Positions 53,239 to 63,680 of a DNA stretch of 64,000 bases are shown piece after piece. Positions within the stretch are counted from its first letter, which is position 1. Each line of letters opens with the position of its first letter. The stretch is taken from assembly GCA_963082975.1 (NCBI GenBank), contig OY720350.1, positions 8,823,488 to 8,887,487 of the forward strand, read 5' to 3'. The translations under genes were made by a program, and so were the position numbers. This DNA comes from Labia minor (Eukaryota; Arthropoda; Insecta; Dermaptera; Spongiphoridae). The notes below the pieces were generated by a model. The model saw nothing but the letters and a program-made list of their open reading frames with translations. It had not been told where the DNA came from and ran no database searches.

Positions 53239-54504
53239 TTCCCGAAATCTGAAAATGAAAAGGTTAAACACTCATACTTTAGCCTTTGATCATAACAACA
53301 AGAAAAATCAACATTCATAAAATATTTGAAAATTAAAAAATAAAATGAACAAACATTATTAATCCACCAAAAACAATAATAAACAAAAAACAACTTATTT
53401 GTATGTTTTTTGTTTTTTTTTTAATTTCTATTAATGTTCTATGAATTTAAATTCTTAACACAAGTATATATAATGAAATAAATGGTGTTTAAAATATATA
53501 TTTTATTTTATTTTAATATTATGAGAAATTATTTCTTGTCGTTAGAACCAGACGTGTGTCAGTGTTAGTGTTAGTGCCAAAAAAAAAATAATTCACCCCC
53601 ACCAATTCAACCTAAAAAACCAACATCAACTTTTGGTCAGACAGACTAAGACCCCAAGAATCCAAAAAAAAAAAAAAAAATAATTCCCTTTATCACCCGT
53701 GTCATTCTATAGTGATGTTGAAATTTTATAAAGTATAAAGATACAAAATAACAATATCTATTGATATTTTTATTTAAGTATACGTTCTCATACTTTAAAG
53801 AACAATAAACAAACAAATAAATAAATTTGCAATTAAATAATCATTTATTCTAAAAAAATTAAAAAAAAAAACTGTCATTACGAAAAATATTTGTTTTTTT
53901 TATAAATTATTTTCAAAATTATGGTCAAAAAGATTTGAAACTCTACTCAGATGGACGCAAAATAATAACGGCTCAGAAGCCACGCAGCTTCACATATTAA
54001 AGCTTTCTATTATACTTACCACACAAATGAAAATTACCTCATTTTACCTTTAATTTTCTCCGAAACTGGAGCCCATACACATAAAAGCTCTGACACTATT
54101 TCTAATCTCGACATGCTCTTTCAAATGTTCTATGGTTCAAACAAAAGTAGAGGTAGCATAACATGGCATCCCTTTGTTAGACTACCAATGAATGTGATAT
54201 TTTTAATTAAATATATAATTTAAAAAAAAATGAAATTTATCATTAAAAATAGAAAATTAAAATAAGAAATAAAATCAATATTTCGGAATATGATGGGAAA
54301 ATTTATCTTATTTCTAACTTTTTATGTTTTTCAAAAGAAAATCTAGATAATTTATAATGCATTAATATTAATAGTTAATTTTCAAAATAACATTGAAGAT
54401 ATTATTTGGGTTTATTTTAATAATACTTTGTTTTATTTACCACATTGGAAGTTTGGACAAATACCATCCACTTTAAAAATTTAGAATGTGTCTAACAATT
54501 TTAA
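53201..54504. other. AT-rich stretch
   Basis: Several A-runs (53575-53590, 53665-53682). A slightly complex part lies at 53935-54180. No genes or repeats recognised. Confidence 0.4.
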
Positions 54505-55080
54505 ATAAGCTGGAGTGTCTCCACTCGACTATCTCGCAAATTTGAATTGGATTAAATAACATATATTATATTTAAATTAAATTTAAATTATTATAAATTA
54601 TAAATTAATAAATAATATTTATTAAACCAGCGCATGTTTGTGTCTTTGTTGATGGCACCACGTCAAGTGTTGGCGCGTGAGATTTGCAGTATTAAAAAAT
54701 TAATTCCGGTATTTTCAGCGATTCAATCAAGCTGAGATTCTATATATAGCAGTTTTATACAATTTTTAATTCTATGAAAATCTATCAAACATATATTTTT
54801 ATTTTTAAGATCAGTTTAGAGGAAAAAAAATGAAAACGTTGTAGGTAATGACCCTCTTCCGATCAAAAGTTGATAGAAAACTACAAATTTTGAATAATGA
54901 CCGTGTACCAAATTTCATGATTCTTCTTTTTGCGTAATCTTGTCTACATACATACTCATACACAGACATTTTTCCCAATCTAAGTGAAAATGATTCAGGA
55001 ACCTTCAAAACGTATAAAATCATCAAAATCTTGACATTGCAAATTTTCATGATCGCAATATTATCTCTGGCGAGATAGTA
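54505..55080 (-). mobile_element. Helentron/HINE-like family A, copy A12
   Basis: Minus strand from TAAGCTGGAGTGTCTCCACT to TTATCTCTGGCGAGATAGT plus A-run. The CAGCGATTCAATCAAGCTGA and CCTCTTCCGATC blocks are present. GGTTGAGCTACATTTCTC is deleted, as in A7, and the CA tract is short (CATACTCATACACAGACA). The frame 54811-55050 is a chance reading. Confidence 0.92.
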
Positions 55081-55536
55081 AAAAAATGACTCATTTCCTA
55101 GAAAGAATTTGTAAGAGATTTTTTTGGAATTTGTGAATTTCTTTATAATATTTTTAAAATTAAAAAAAAAAAAAGAATTATATGAAAATTTTTATCTGTA
55201 GCTTGAACAATCTAGAATATTATGATATAATAACTTTCAAAATCTGTAGAGTAGAATGAAACATCTTGAATAAGAGGAGGGGCTTACAATTAAGCCCCTT
55301 TGTTGATCATTCTTTGGGGTGGGATTGAATTAGTGAGATGAAACTCCCACTATAAATAATATAGCCATACACAAGTTTCTAAGTACGAGTACATATGTGA
55401 TGGAGCTTTTGCTTTAAAGTTTAATCTTAAATGATTCTTTAGGGAGCCGGTCGAAAGTCCCTTGGTGACCTCACCACTCACATACATCGCTCTTCTTCTT
55501 CTTCTTCTTCTACTTCTTGTCTTGTTCTTTTCTTTC

Positions 55537-55567
<31 letters not shown>

Positions 55568-56139
55568 CTGTCATAGAATTAGTATCAAGGGAGTTGGTTC
55601 TTCCGTATATCTAAGTATATACACAAACTCGGAAGAGTATATTTCGAGATTAGGTTCTTGGATTTGAATTAAATTCAAATCTAGAGAAACTTCAACTATA
55701 TATCTCAATTGTAACTTGGCCATAGTGAGATAGGATGGGATAATAGGAAGTGGGGAAAGAGTACGTATAGGTCTCATGTCACAAGATGAAATCAACAGTT
55801 TCTAAATCCAAATTTTATACTTTTTGAATAATTTAAGGAATTCTATATGAATCTATATATATATTGTATTATCTTCTTATATATTTTCCTTGCTCTCAGT
55901 ACGATTTAAATAAAATAAAAAAAAAGTAAGATTTTTTTAAAATTATTATTAATAATAAAAATATCAGAACAAGTTTAATTTCATATAACAGTATGTCAAT
56001 TTATTAAAAATTTTGTTTATGTTACATTATAAATTAAATTAATAAATTATTTTAATTATTGAATACGTCAATACGATTCTAAAACTTTTACAATTATATT
56101 CCATTTAAATTATAAATATTATATTTGAAAATTTTCCAA
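55081..56139. other. AT-rich stretch with CT-rich tracts
   Basis: (CTT)n at 55494-55515 and (TC)n at 55535-55556. The 74-codon frames there are simple-sequence readings. From about 55930 to 56120 the sequence is an inverted, diverged copy of 60585-60800 (AATACGATTCTAAAACTTTT against TTTTAGAACCGTATT). Confidence 0.45.
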
Positions 56140-56758
56140 AAGAATTGATTTAGAAAGTACGGGAATATTTAATTAGACAAATTGGGGGAAAATCAAAGGG
56201 AATCGAATTAAACAAAAAAATTCAACTAAGTATTAGGTTATGGAGACGACTTAAATATAAATGGAGATTCGGCAATTGCAATTAAAGATAGCGTAGAAAA
56301 ATTAATCGAAGCAGGAAAAGAGGAATTGCATGACCTCTATGCATCTCCAGATATAGTTAGAATTAAAAAATCGAAAAGGCTGCGTTGGGCAGGACACGTG
56401 GTTAGAATGGGAATGGGTCAAAGAAAGATGAGATGAATGGCGAAGATTGCACAACGAGGAATTGCATGATCTCTATGCATCTCCAGATAAAGTTAGAATT
56501 ATCAAATCGAGGGAGCAGGGCACGTGGTTAAAATGGGAGAAGAAAGAATGGCGAAAAATTATAGGTGGGGAAACCGAATGGGAAACGGCCGCTTGGAAGA
56601 CCAAGGACACGGTGGGTGGATAATGTAGGAAGGGACGTGAGAGAGATGGGAGAGGGTAGGGATTGGACGGTTGTGGCTCGGAATAGGGATACTTGGAGAA
56701 GTGTGGTTGCTGCGGCCAAACCATTAAGACAAACAGAAATTATGTATAAATAATAATA
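56140..56758 (+). pseudogene. Rearranged non-LTR retrotransposon 3' end
   Basis: REYLIRQIGGKSKGIELNKK and a mutated GYGDDLNINGDS catalytic box (Y-A-D-D changed to Y-G-D-D) come first. The frame then jumps, by a large deletion, to EELHDLYASPDIVRIKKSKR, LRWAGHVVRMG and MGQRK. A second, diverged copy of the ELHDLYASPD segment begins at 56459, about 135 bp after the first at 56321, followed by GKPNGKRPLGRPRTRW, DNVGRDVREM and RDTWRSVVAAAK. The end is AT-rich with TAA-type repeats. Dead copy. Confidence 0.88.
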
Positions 56759-57048
56759 ATTAAAAATTTTAAAAAGATATAGGTATTTTAATAAAATTTT
56801 ATTTTCCATTAGGAATTTATCATTTTAATTATTATTCTTTACCATTAAATATAGTTGATGGATAAATTATTGAAAATTGAAAGGGGATTAATATTAATTT
56901 AAATTCAAATTTCAAAATTCGATTAAATTATCTGGTTTTATTTAAGGAAAATCAGTTTTAAATTTTAAATTATGAATAGAATAAGAGAAAATAGTCTAAA
57001 TCTCAATATTGATCAATTCTAATGAAAAATTCTCGAATATAATATTTA
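56759..57048. other. AT-rich stretch
   Basis: Nothing recognised. Confidence 0.4.
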
Positions 57049-57740
57049 GTACCGGGACCCCGAGCCTCGGCTCGGTACTTAAGTTAAAAAAAATGATTCA
57101 TTATTATTGAATTTGGCTGGTAATATTAATACCTGGGACACCGAGCTATTGCTCGACCCTTTAAAAAATATTGATATACAATTTTTTAATAAAATCTCAT
57201 ATCAAAAAAGAAAATTTATTAAAAATTAAAAATAAAAAAATATAAACATCTCCTTTTTATTATTTATCTAAAAATTCATATTTTAATTTTTATATAACCT
57301 ACAAATCATTTTTTTTCTTAAAATATAGTTGTAATAAATAATTTTAACAAAAACAAAAAATAATATAATTTAGTCATTTTAATTGACATTTTGAAAATAT
57401 TTTATTATTCATAAAAAATTTAAAATAATATATTCTGTTTTTTTATTTTAGACAATGATAAAATTGGATTTCTTAAAATGACCCATTAAAAATTTGTTTC
57501 CTAAAATGTTCCAAATAAATTAAAATAAATTGATTTTCATTTCAATATATAAAAACCTTTTCAAATTTACTTGATCAAATAAAATAATTGATCCTATATT
57601 ATATATACATCGAACACCGAGCTATCGCTCGACCCTTTCATAAATAAATAACAAAATTGTATCAAATACCATTTATTATTCAATATTATTATAATCATTC
57701 ACACCAATATTAATATTAGATCATTACATCAATCTAATTA
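57049..57740 (-). repeat. Cluster of CCGAGC-hairpin repeats (family E)
   Basis: Three hairpin blocks: CCCCGAGCCTCGGCTCGGTA at 57058, CACCGAGCTATTGCTCGACC at 57141 and CACCGAGCTATCGCTCGACC at 57615. Each is followed by CTTTAAA/CTTTCATAAA-type words. The reverse complement reads hairpin, GTGTCCCAGGTATTAATATT. Same family as 34366-34541 and 35459-35670. Confidence 0.7.
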
Positions 57741-58481
57741 AAATTAATATAACTTAAATATAATTTTTTTTTTTTTTTTTTTTTATTTATAGTGTGTTAG
57801 GGGAAAGCTAATCTTAAACAATTTTTAAAAAGTTTAATGTATGGATATATGTGTTCATGCAATGAAAACAGATATCGGTATAACAAATATTTTTAATTTT
57901 ATTTAATATTTATAATATAAATAATAAGATATAAGAAGCGGTGGCTTGATTGAATAAATGTGTTAAAATTTAAACAAATTCAAATATTCTTTTATATACA
58001 ATTGTAATAATAAATAATAATGATTTGATAAAGGATATAACTTTAATTTGGGCGCCAAGATAATAAGGGTTGATAAAAATATTTGTTAACGGGTTTAATA
58101 GAAAGAAAGAAAACAAAAATAAAGATAAATTTACCAAATATTTCAGAACATGGAACATATAAACATAAATTTAAGGATTGAGTACCATGCCCTATCTCAT
58201 CAGCTCAATGGTTTCACAACGACTCCAACGACTGTCTATCATAGCGAGCCAAGGGCTGCTAAGATCTTTAGGGGAATCCCTTTTAGTTTGCGCGGGCTCC
58301 ATCTGAGCAGCACCTCCTGGGAGCCAATTCCAGTGGATGAGTTCACCAGGTTTAAATATAATTACAAATAAAATAAATGGTCCGCCCGTTACACACACAT
58401 ATTATATACAATTTAATATTATTTTATATATATTTATATTATTGAATATTTGTGTTAAAATTTAAACAAATTCAATTTTAA

Positions 58482-58537
<56 letters not shown>
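57741..58537. other. AT-rich DNA with a complex insert at 58170-58400
   Basis: A poly-T run at 57761-57783 precedes family D-like TATAACAAATATTTTTAATT. The insert 58170-58400 is GC-richer (CGCGGGCTCCATCTGAGCAG, ACCTCCTGGGAGCCAATTCC) and open on both strands (58150-58371, 58192-58398). I do not recognise it; it may be a SINE-like or host fragment. (TA)n at 58484-58537. Confidence 0.4.
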
Positions 58538-58541
<4 letters not shown>

Positions 58542-59345
58542 AAAGAAATTGTTTTTAAAATATCCTAAATAATATGTAACAATTTTCAAGATAGAAATTT
58601 ATTACAATATTACTATTATTAAATGTTGCATCATTGCATCAATCTGATTAAAATGAATGGAACTTCGGGTACTCAATAATAATAAATAAATAATATTAAT
58701 AAATATTAAATGATATTTTAGTGAAGAAATATTAAAAATTATAAAACTATCTAAAACTTAATTAATAAAATAAAATAAAAGAACAATGAATAAATAATTA
58801 TAAAATAGTAATTTATTAAAAAATAATAGATTAAAAAAAAAAAAAAATCTATTTTCCGCCGGTTTCGATCCTGCGAAGTTGAATTGTCAGACAGTCGCTC
58901 TACCCAATAGACTAATAATACTTAGATGGTGAAAACGACATTTTTTACTTTCTTAGCAAGACGTATATGTTTTTTGTTTTTGTTTTTGTTTTTTTTTTGA
59001 GAGAGATTAATAAATATCTATATATATTTTATTAAAAATAAATATTTTTAATTTTATTTCGAAATTAAATAATAAATTTTAAAATATTTTAAATAAAAAA
59101 AAATATTAATACAATTTCAGTTAAAAAATAAAAATGGATGCCAATTTTGACGTTTTCCATATATAATTTTTAATTAAGAAATTAATAATGAAAATGTATT
59201 TTTCAAGAGATGTGATGAATAAAACTCAATTTTTCTTTATAGATACTATATCTAGTGTAAATTTGAAAAAAATCGTTAAAGCGGTTTTTGAGAACCAATG
59301 GCTATATATATATACAATTTTAGCTAGCATAATAAGATAAGATAT
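58538..59345 (+). repeat. Family E long unit, copy 1
   Basis: Starts AAGAAAGAAATTGTTTTTAA, contains GCATCATTGCATCAATCTGA and GGAACTTCGGGTACTCAATA, a tRNA-like segment, AATGGATGCCAATTTTGACG and AAATCGTTAAAGCGGTTTTT, and ends TACAATTTTAGCTAGCATAA then TAAGATAAGAT. It is repeated almost completely at 59740-60582. Confidence 0.88.
58853..58925 (-). other. tRNA-like relic in family E copy 1
   Basis: The minus strand reads TTGGGTAGAGCGACTG (A-box-like) and, 30 bases on, GCAGGATCGAAACCGGC (B-box-like, T-arm with one mismatch). Acceptor pairing is poor and no CCA-proximal structure is convincing. Probably a tRNA-derived promoter relic, not a functional tRNA gene. Confidence 0.4.
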
Positions 59346-59382
59346 ATAAATACACAACTTTGTTTAAAATATTGCAATACGA

Positions 59383-59531
59383 ACTGTTTTATAATTCTTA
59401 TCTCTAACATAAAATATATATTTATTATGTGAAGTTCATTTCGTATAATTTTGATTATATATGTATATATGAAATTAACTTTACATAATAAATATATATT
59501 TATATGTTAGAGATAATTTATAAAACAGTTC
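59383..59531. repeat. Compact fold-back, ~60-bp arms
   Basis: AACTGTTTTATAATTCTTAT, CTCTAACATAAAATATATAT and TTATTATGTGAAGTTCATTT on the left pair with AAATTAACTTTACATAATAA, ATATATATTTATATGTTAGA and AATTTATAAAACAGTT on the right. The loop is about 27 nt. The size resembles a long pre-miRNA or a tiny MITE. No target duplication was identified. Confidence 0.85.
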
Positions 59532-59739
59532 TAATGACAATTCAAATTTCGCGCTCTGTTATAAGAAATTTGAAAGCAGACGTAATGTGCTAGCTTCATG
59601 GTGTTGGTCACGATCACGCGAGTTCTATACTTTTTCCCCATCCCGCAAAAGTGCTCAACGCCGCTAAAGAAGTTTTCACTTCAAAAATTATTTAATATTT
59701 GGAAATATATCTGACTTATAGAAAAAATGAATATTAATT

Positions 59740-60582
59740 AAAGAAAGAAATTGTTTTTAAAATATCCTGAATAATATGTAACAATTTTCAAGATAGAAAT
59801 TTATTACAATATTACAATTATTAACTGTTGCATCATTGCATCAATCTGATTAAAATGAATGGAACTTCGGGTACTCAATAATAATAAATAAAATAATATT
59901 AATAAATATATTAAATAATATTTTATTGAAAAAATATTAAAAATTATATTACTATCTAAAACTTAATTAATAAAAGAACAATGAATAAATAAATATAAAA
60001 TAGTAATTTATTAAAAAGTAAACAATAGATAAAAAGAAAAAAAAATAACAAAATCATTATTTTCATTTTTAAATAACGATTCACCCGGCGAGTTTCGAAC
60101 CGACGAAATCCACTCGTTAAAACATCACTCTAACCTCTGGACTATATATATTTAGATAAAAAATTGTCATTTTTTTACTGTCTTAGCAGGCAGTATTTGA
60201 TTTTTTTTACTTTTTTTTTTTTTTTTGAGAGAGATTAATAAATATCTATATATATTTTATTAAAAATAAATATTTTTAATTTTATTTCGAAATTAAATAA
60301 TAAATTTTAAAATATTTTAAATATAAAAAAAATATTAATACAATTTCAGTTAAAAAATAAAAATGGATGCCAATTTTGACGTTTTCCATATATAATTTTC
60401 AATTAAGAAATTAATAATGAAGCTGTATGTTTCAAGAGATGTGATCAATAAAACTCAATTTTTCTTTATAAATACTATATCTAGTGTGAATTTGAAAAAA
60501 ATCGTTAGAGCGGTTTTTGAGAACCAATATATATAGATAGATAGATATATACAATTTTAGCTAGCATAATAAGATAAGATAA
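59740..60582 (+). repeat. Family E long unit, copy 2
   Basis: Direct repeat of copy 1 in the same orientation, with the same start (AAGAAAGAAATTG) and end (TAGCTAGCATAATAAGATAA). Most of it is very similar; the tRNA-like segment in the middle differs strongly between copies (see 60078-60150). Flanked on the left by 400 bp of other DNA including the fold-back. Confidence 0.88.
60078..60150 (-). other. tRNA-like relic in family E copy 2
   Basis: The minus strand reads GTCCAGAGGTTAGAGTGATG (A-box-like TTAGAGTGATG) and later GTCGGTTCGAAACTCGCCGG (B-box GGTTCGAAACT). T-arm pairing is partly lost. It occupies the same place as the tRNA-like segment of copy 1 but with different arms, so it is not simply the same tRNA decayed. 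Confidence 0.45.
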
Positions 60583-60873
60583 TTTAAATGGAATATAATT
60601 GTAAGACTTTTAGAACCGTATTAAGACGTATTCAATAATTAAAATAATTAATCATTTATAATCCAGTATGAACAAAATTTTCTATAAAATGTCTTAATTC
60701 AAAACATTTAAATTTTTTAATTATAAATTTAAAAGAATAGAATATATCGTAATAATAAATTAATCTTTTTATTATTAATAATAATTTAAAAAAAAATTTC
60801 TTCTTTCATTTTATTTACAAATATACCATATTTAAAACTACTTGAAAATAAAGTTAAAAGTAAAGTTGTAGCA
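60583..60873. repeat. Inverted partner of 55930-56120, AT-rich
   Basis: ATTTAAATGGAATATAATTG then AGACGTATTCAATAATTAAA mirrors 56050-56120 in reverse, with weaker similarity continuing to the TTATTATTAATAATAATTT word near 60770. No ends defined. Confidence 0.55.
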
Positions 60874-61255
60874 CATAGGTTCCCAAACTTTTCCCATGTT
60901 TTTCGGTTTTGGGTAGACCCCCTAAATTGATTTTGATTTTTTATAAAAAAATTTTACCCTTTTTTTAGAGCCTTATTGAAAAATCAAAAATGTTTTAAGA
61001 GCCATGCCGGAAAAACAATTTACCTTTTTCTTTTTAAGAGACATATTGGAAAAAAATCAAAAAATGTTTCAAAAGTCATGTCGGGATAACAACTTACCTC
61101 TTTTTAGAGACATATTTTTAAAAATCCATGTCGGAAAACACATAGACCCCCATTTTCATTTCATGGACCCCCAAATTTGTTATTCGCTGCCGTAGAACCC
61201 CCGGAGGTTAAAATAGACCCCCAGGGGAGTATATAGACCACTCTGGGAACCTATG
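60874..61255. mobile_element. hAT-like MITE with three internal repeats
   Basis: Terminal repeats CATAGGTTCCCA on both sides, with 8-bp flanks TTGTAGCA and TTGTAGAA (7 of 8 equal). Inside, a unit of about 65 bp (GAGCC/GAGACATATTGAAAAAT, ATGTTTYAAGAGCCATGYCGG) is repeated three times. AGACCCCC words are near the right end. Non-coding; the frame 61004-61195 reads through the repeats. Confidence 0.85.
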
Positions 61256-61627
61256 TTGTAGAATAAGTGTCTTAAAAGAAATAAATCAATGACTATAACC
61301 AATTCTATTTTATTAATTCTTTAACACGTTCCCGCCGGCATGTACCACTGGTGGCTTATGCCGCCACATAAATATAAATAGACAAATTATGGACCCGGCG
61401 GGAACGTGTTAAATAATTTATATACGTAAGTTGCACCACCCTGTAATATATAAAAAGATTCATTTGACTAGTAGATTAGTCAGTGATTGCAATTAAGATC
61501 TTAATTCGATGTTGATGATATGAGGAAGGGGTTGTGTATACTCAACCCCTCGCTCCAATAATATTTATGTTGTCACCTAATTAAACCTCCCTCTCTTTAA
61601 TCATAAATTATGATCCTTCTTATAAAT

Positions 61628-61671
<44 letters not shown>

Positions 61672-61721
61672 TTTCAATTGATAATTGAAAACTTGAGATA
61701 AAAATTCATTCAATTTTAACA
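61256..61721. other. AT-rich stretch with hairpin and TA tract
   Basis: TTAACACGTTCCCGCCGGCA and its reverse complement GCCGGGAACGTGTTAA-like sequence (61321-61342 and 61394-61412) form inverted ends about 90 bp apart, a possible tiny MITE. (TA)n at 61629-61669. Confidence 0.55.
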
Positions 61722-61729
61722 ATTTACAC

Positions 61730-62131
61730 CAGTTATTCTCAACCACTGTGCCTGGGCACTTTTGTGTGCCGCGAGATTTTCAAAATGTACCCCTAAATTT
61801 TACAAATATAAAGTTTAAATTAAAAAAAGTACTTATTTATTTTATATGTATGCAAAAGGTAAAATGTTTTTGCGATCAGGCTCTTAAACATTTTCGATTT
61901 TCCAATATGGCTCTAAGTATCATTAAGTGTGCGCACCCCTGTTATATTATTTCAGAAATGTGCCCGACTATTGAAAACGGTTGCCGACCCCTGATTATTA
62001 TCATAAACTATATTACACAGTCTATTATAGGTAAGTAAATAACTTTTACACTTATCTTTTTCTTTGTGTGTCGCCAAATTTTTAAACCGTTAAAAGTGTG
62101 CCGCGGTAAAAAAAAAGATTGAGAATCACTG
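61730..62131. mobile_element. hAT MITE with perfect 8-bp duplication
   Basis: Ends CAGTTATTCTCAACCACTGT and (reverse complement) CAGTGATTCTCAATC, flanked by ATTTACAC on both sides (61722-61729, 62132-62139). GTGCCGCGG words lie near both ends. The interior has GGCTCTTAAACATTTTCGAT. A nested segment near 61930-61995 ends with AGGGGTCGGCAACCG on the minus strand, another hAT-type terminus. The 96-codon frame 61748-62038 is a reading of the MITE. Confidence 0.92.
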
Positions 62132-62139
62132 ATTTACAC

Positions 62140-63032
62140 TATTTAGGAAAATCTTTTTACTATTTTATATGTACTCGTATATACTTCTATTATATTATAT
62201 ATTACATTATATTAAAAATTTATTATACTAGTAATATTTTTGACTTAAAGAATTAAAGAAAGAAATGATTAATTCCCTTTACATACAGATAATAAGCTCA
62301 AATGAATGTTCTTTTGTTTTTTAAGTCTGGTTTTTCTCCGTTATATCAAAATGTCATTAAAATCCCTTTTATATCCCTATTAGATATTTACTATTGTTTG
62401 TTTCTTCGAATGATGATGATGATATTCGCGACGTGCATATATATTAAATACATTAATTATTTATTTTTAAGTCAATTAGTTAATAGCTTTGATGCGTTTT
62501 TGTCTTCTTTCTTTCTTCCATGTTTTTTGTTTTGTTTTTTTTTTGCTTTAAGTTCTTTTTCTTCTTCTGCTGATGAGAAACAATGACAGTGAAAAGAAAA
62601 CGCGTTAACTTTTTTTTTTTCCTTTTTGCTTGTTGTTGTGTATTTCCTTTCATTGTTCTAAGGATATTTCGGCTTTGTCAATACAATTGTCATGTGCTTA
62701 TTGTACTCTCTAATTGATTAAGCCGAAGTTGAGTTGATCGAGAGAGATGATGTCTGTCTGCTTCTCTCACAAGGTTCTTGTTTCTAGTGTTGGCTGAACA
62801 TGATAAAACTCCTCAGTTAATAGGCTCTTTGAATAAATCATTATTCATCGCAATATTTTTTTTTTTTAAATTTTAAAAGAAATGATCATATTTATTTGAA
62901 ATAAAAATAATATATATATATATATATATATAATAGTAATAATAAAATATATAATAAAAAAAGGTAAATTTATAGAATTTTCATTTAATTTTACAAATAA
63001 TTAATTTCAACAAATCTATAAATGTAGATATA
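62140..63032. other. AT-rich DNA with GC-richer patch 62580-62820
   Basis: The patch has homeodomain-type words (TAATTGATTAAG near 62710) and ACAATTGTCATGTGC, and is not repeated in the window. The 94-codon frame 62302-62586 is phenylalanine- and serine-rich and not convincing. (TA)n at 62908-62932. Confidence 0.35.
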
Positions 63033-63136
63033 CCTAGGATGACCAAACGTCCCGTTTTACCGGGATTGTCCCGTTTTTAGGTACTCTGTCCCGGCGTCCC
63101 GAAAAAAGTATTCAGACAGCCTATTGTCCAGTTTTT
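63033..63136 (+). mobile_element. hAT-like 'GTGACCAAACG' element, left part (host of A13)
   Basis: TAGGATGACCAAACGTCCCG, ACCGGGATTGTCCCG and TGTCCCGGCGTCCCG match 5725-5811. Family A copy A13 interrupts it after CAGCCTATTGTCCAGTTTTT. The host resumes at 63576. Confidence 0.75.
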
Positions 63137-63575
63137 ACTATCTCGCCAGAAATAGTATTGCGATCACGAAAATTTTCGATGTTGAGATTATGATGTTTTT
63201 ATACGTTTTGAAGGTTCCTGAATCATTTTCACTAAGGTTGAGAAAAATGTCTATGTGTTTGTGTGTGTATGTGTGTATGTATGTAACCAAGATTACGCAA
63301 AAAAGGTTTGATAATTTTTCACATGATTAAAAATTGTATAAAATTGCTATTTATAGAATTTTAGCTTGATTGAATCGCTGAAAGTACCAGATTTAATTTT
63401 TTAACACTGAAAATCTCACCTGCCAACACGTGATGTGGTGCCATCAACAAAGAGCCAAACATGCGCGGGTTTAATATTTATTATTTATGATTTAATAAAT
63501 TAAATTAAATTTAAATATAATATATGTTATTTAATCCAATTCAAATTGCGAGATAGTCGAGTGGAGACACTCCAG
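63137..63575 (+). mobile_element. Helentron/HINE-like family A, copy A13 (internally deleted)
   Basis: The 5' palindrome ACTATCTCGCCAGAAATAGT (one change), TATTGCGATCACG, a GTGT/GTAT tract at 63261-63283, then a jump over the GAAATTTGGTA module directly to ATAATTTTTCACATGATTAA. The 3' end is GCGAGATAGTCGAGTGG, stem-loop, CTCCAG. Shows that the module is dispensable for being carried as a copy, at least after insertion. Confidence 0.92.
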
Positions 63576-63680
63576 ATTTTTTTTTTAAATATTTAGAACA
63601 TTCCGTACTTTTTTTCAAAATTTTTTCAATTTGGTTCTAAAAAAAACCCGTTTGTCCCGGTTTGGTGTTTTACATAAACA
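63576..63680 (+). mobile_element. hAT-like host element, right part
   Basis: ATATTTAGAACATTCCGTAC, TTTTTTCAATTTGGTTCTAA and CCCGTTTGTCCCGGTTTGGT complete the element begun at 63033. GGTTTGGT is a degenerate reverse of the left ACCAAACG. No clear 8-bp duplication is visible. Confidence 0.6.

Noticed and set aside
59331-59334. CTAG after CAATTTTAG as a Helitron 3' terminus
   Set aside because: The following CATAATAAGATAAGAT is conserved in other copies (60560, reversed at 34366), so the element does not end at this CTAG.
58853-60150. Functional tRNA genes
   Set aside because: A- and B-box-like words are present, but acceptor and T-stems pair poorly, so these are relics inside repeats.
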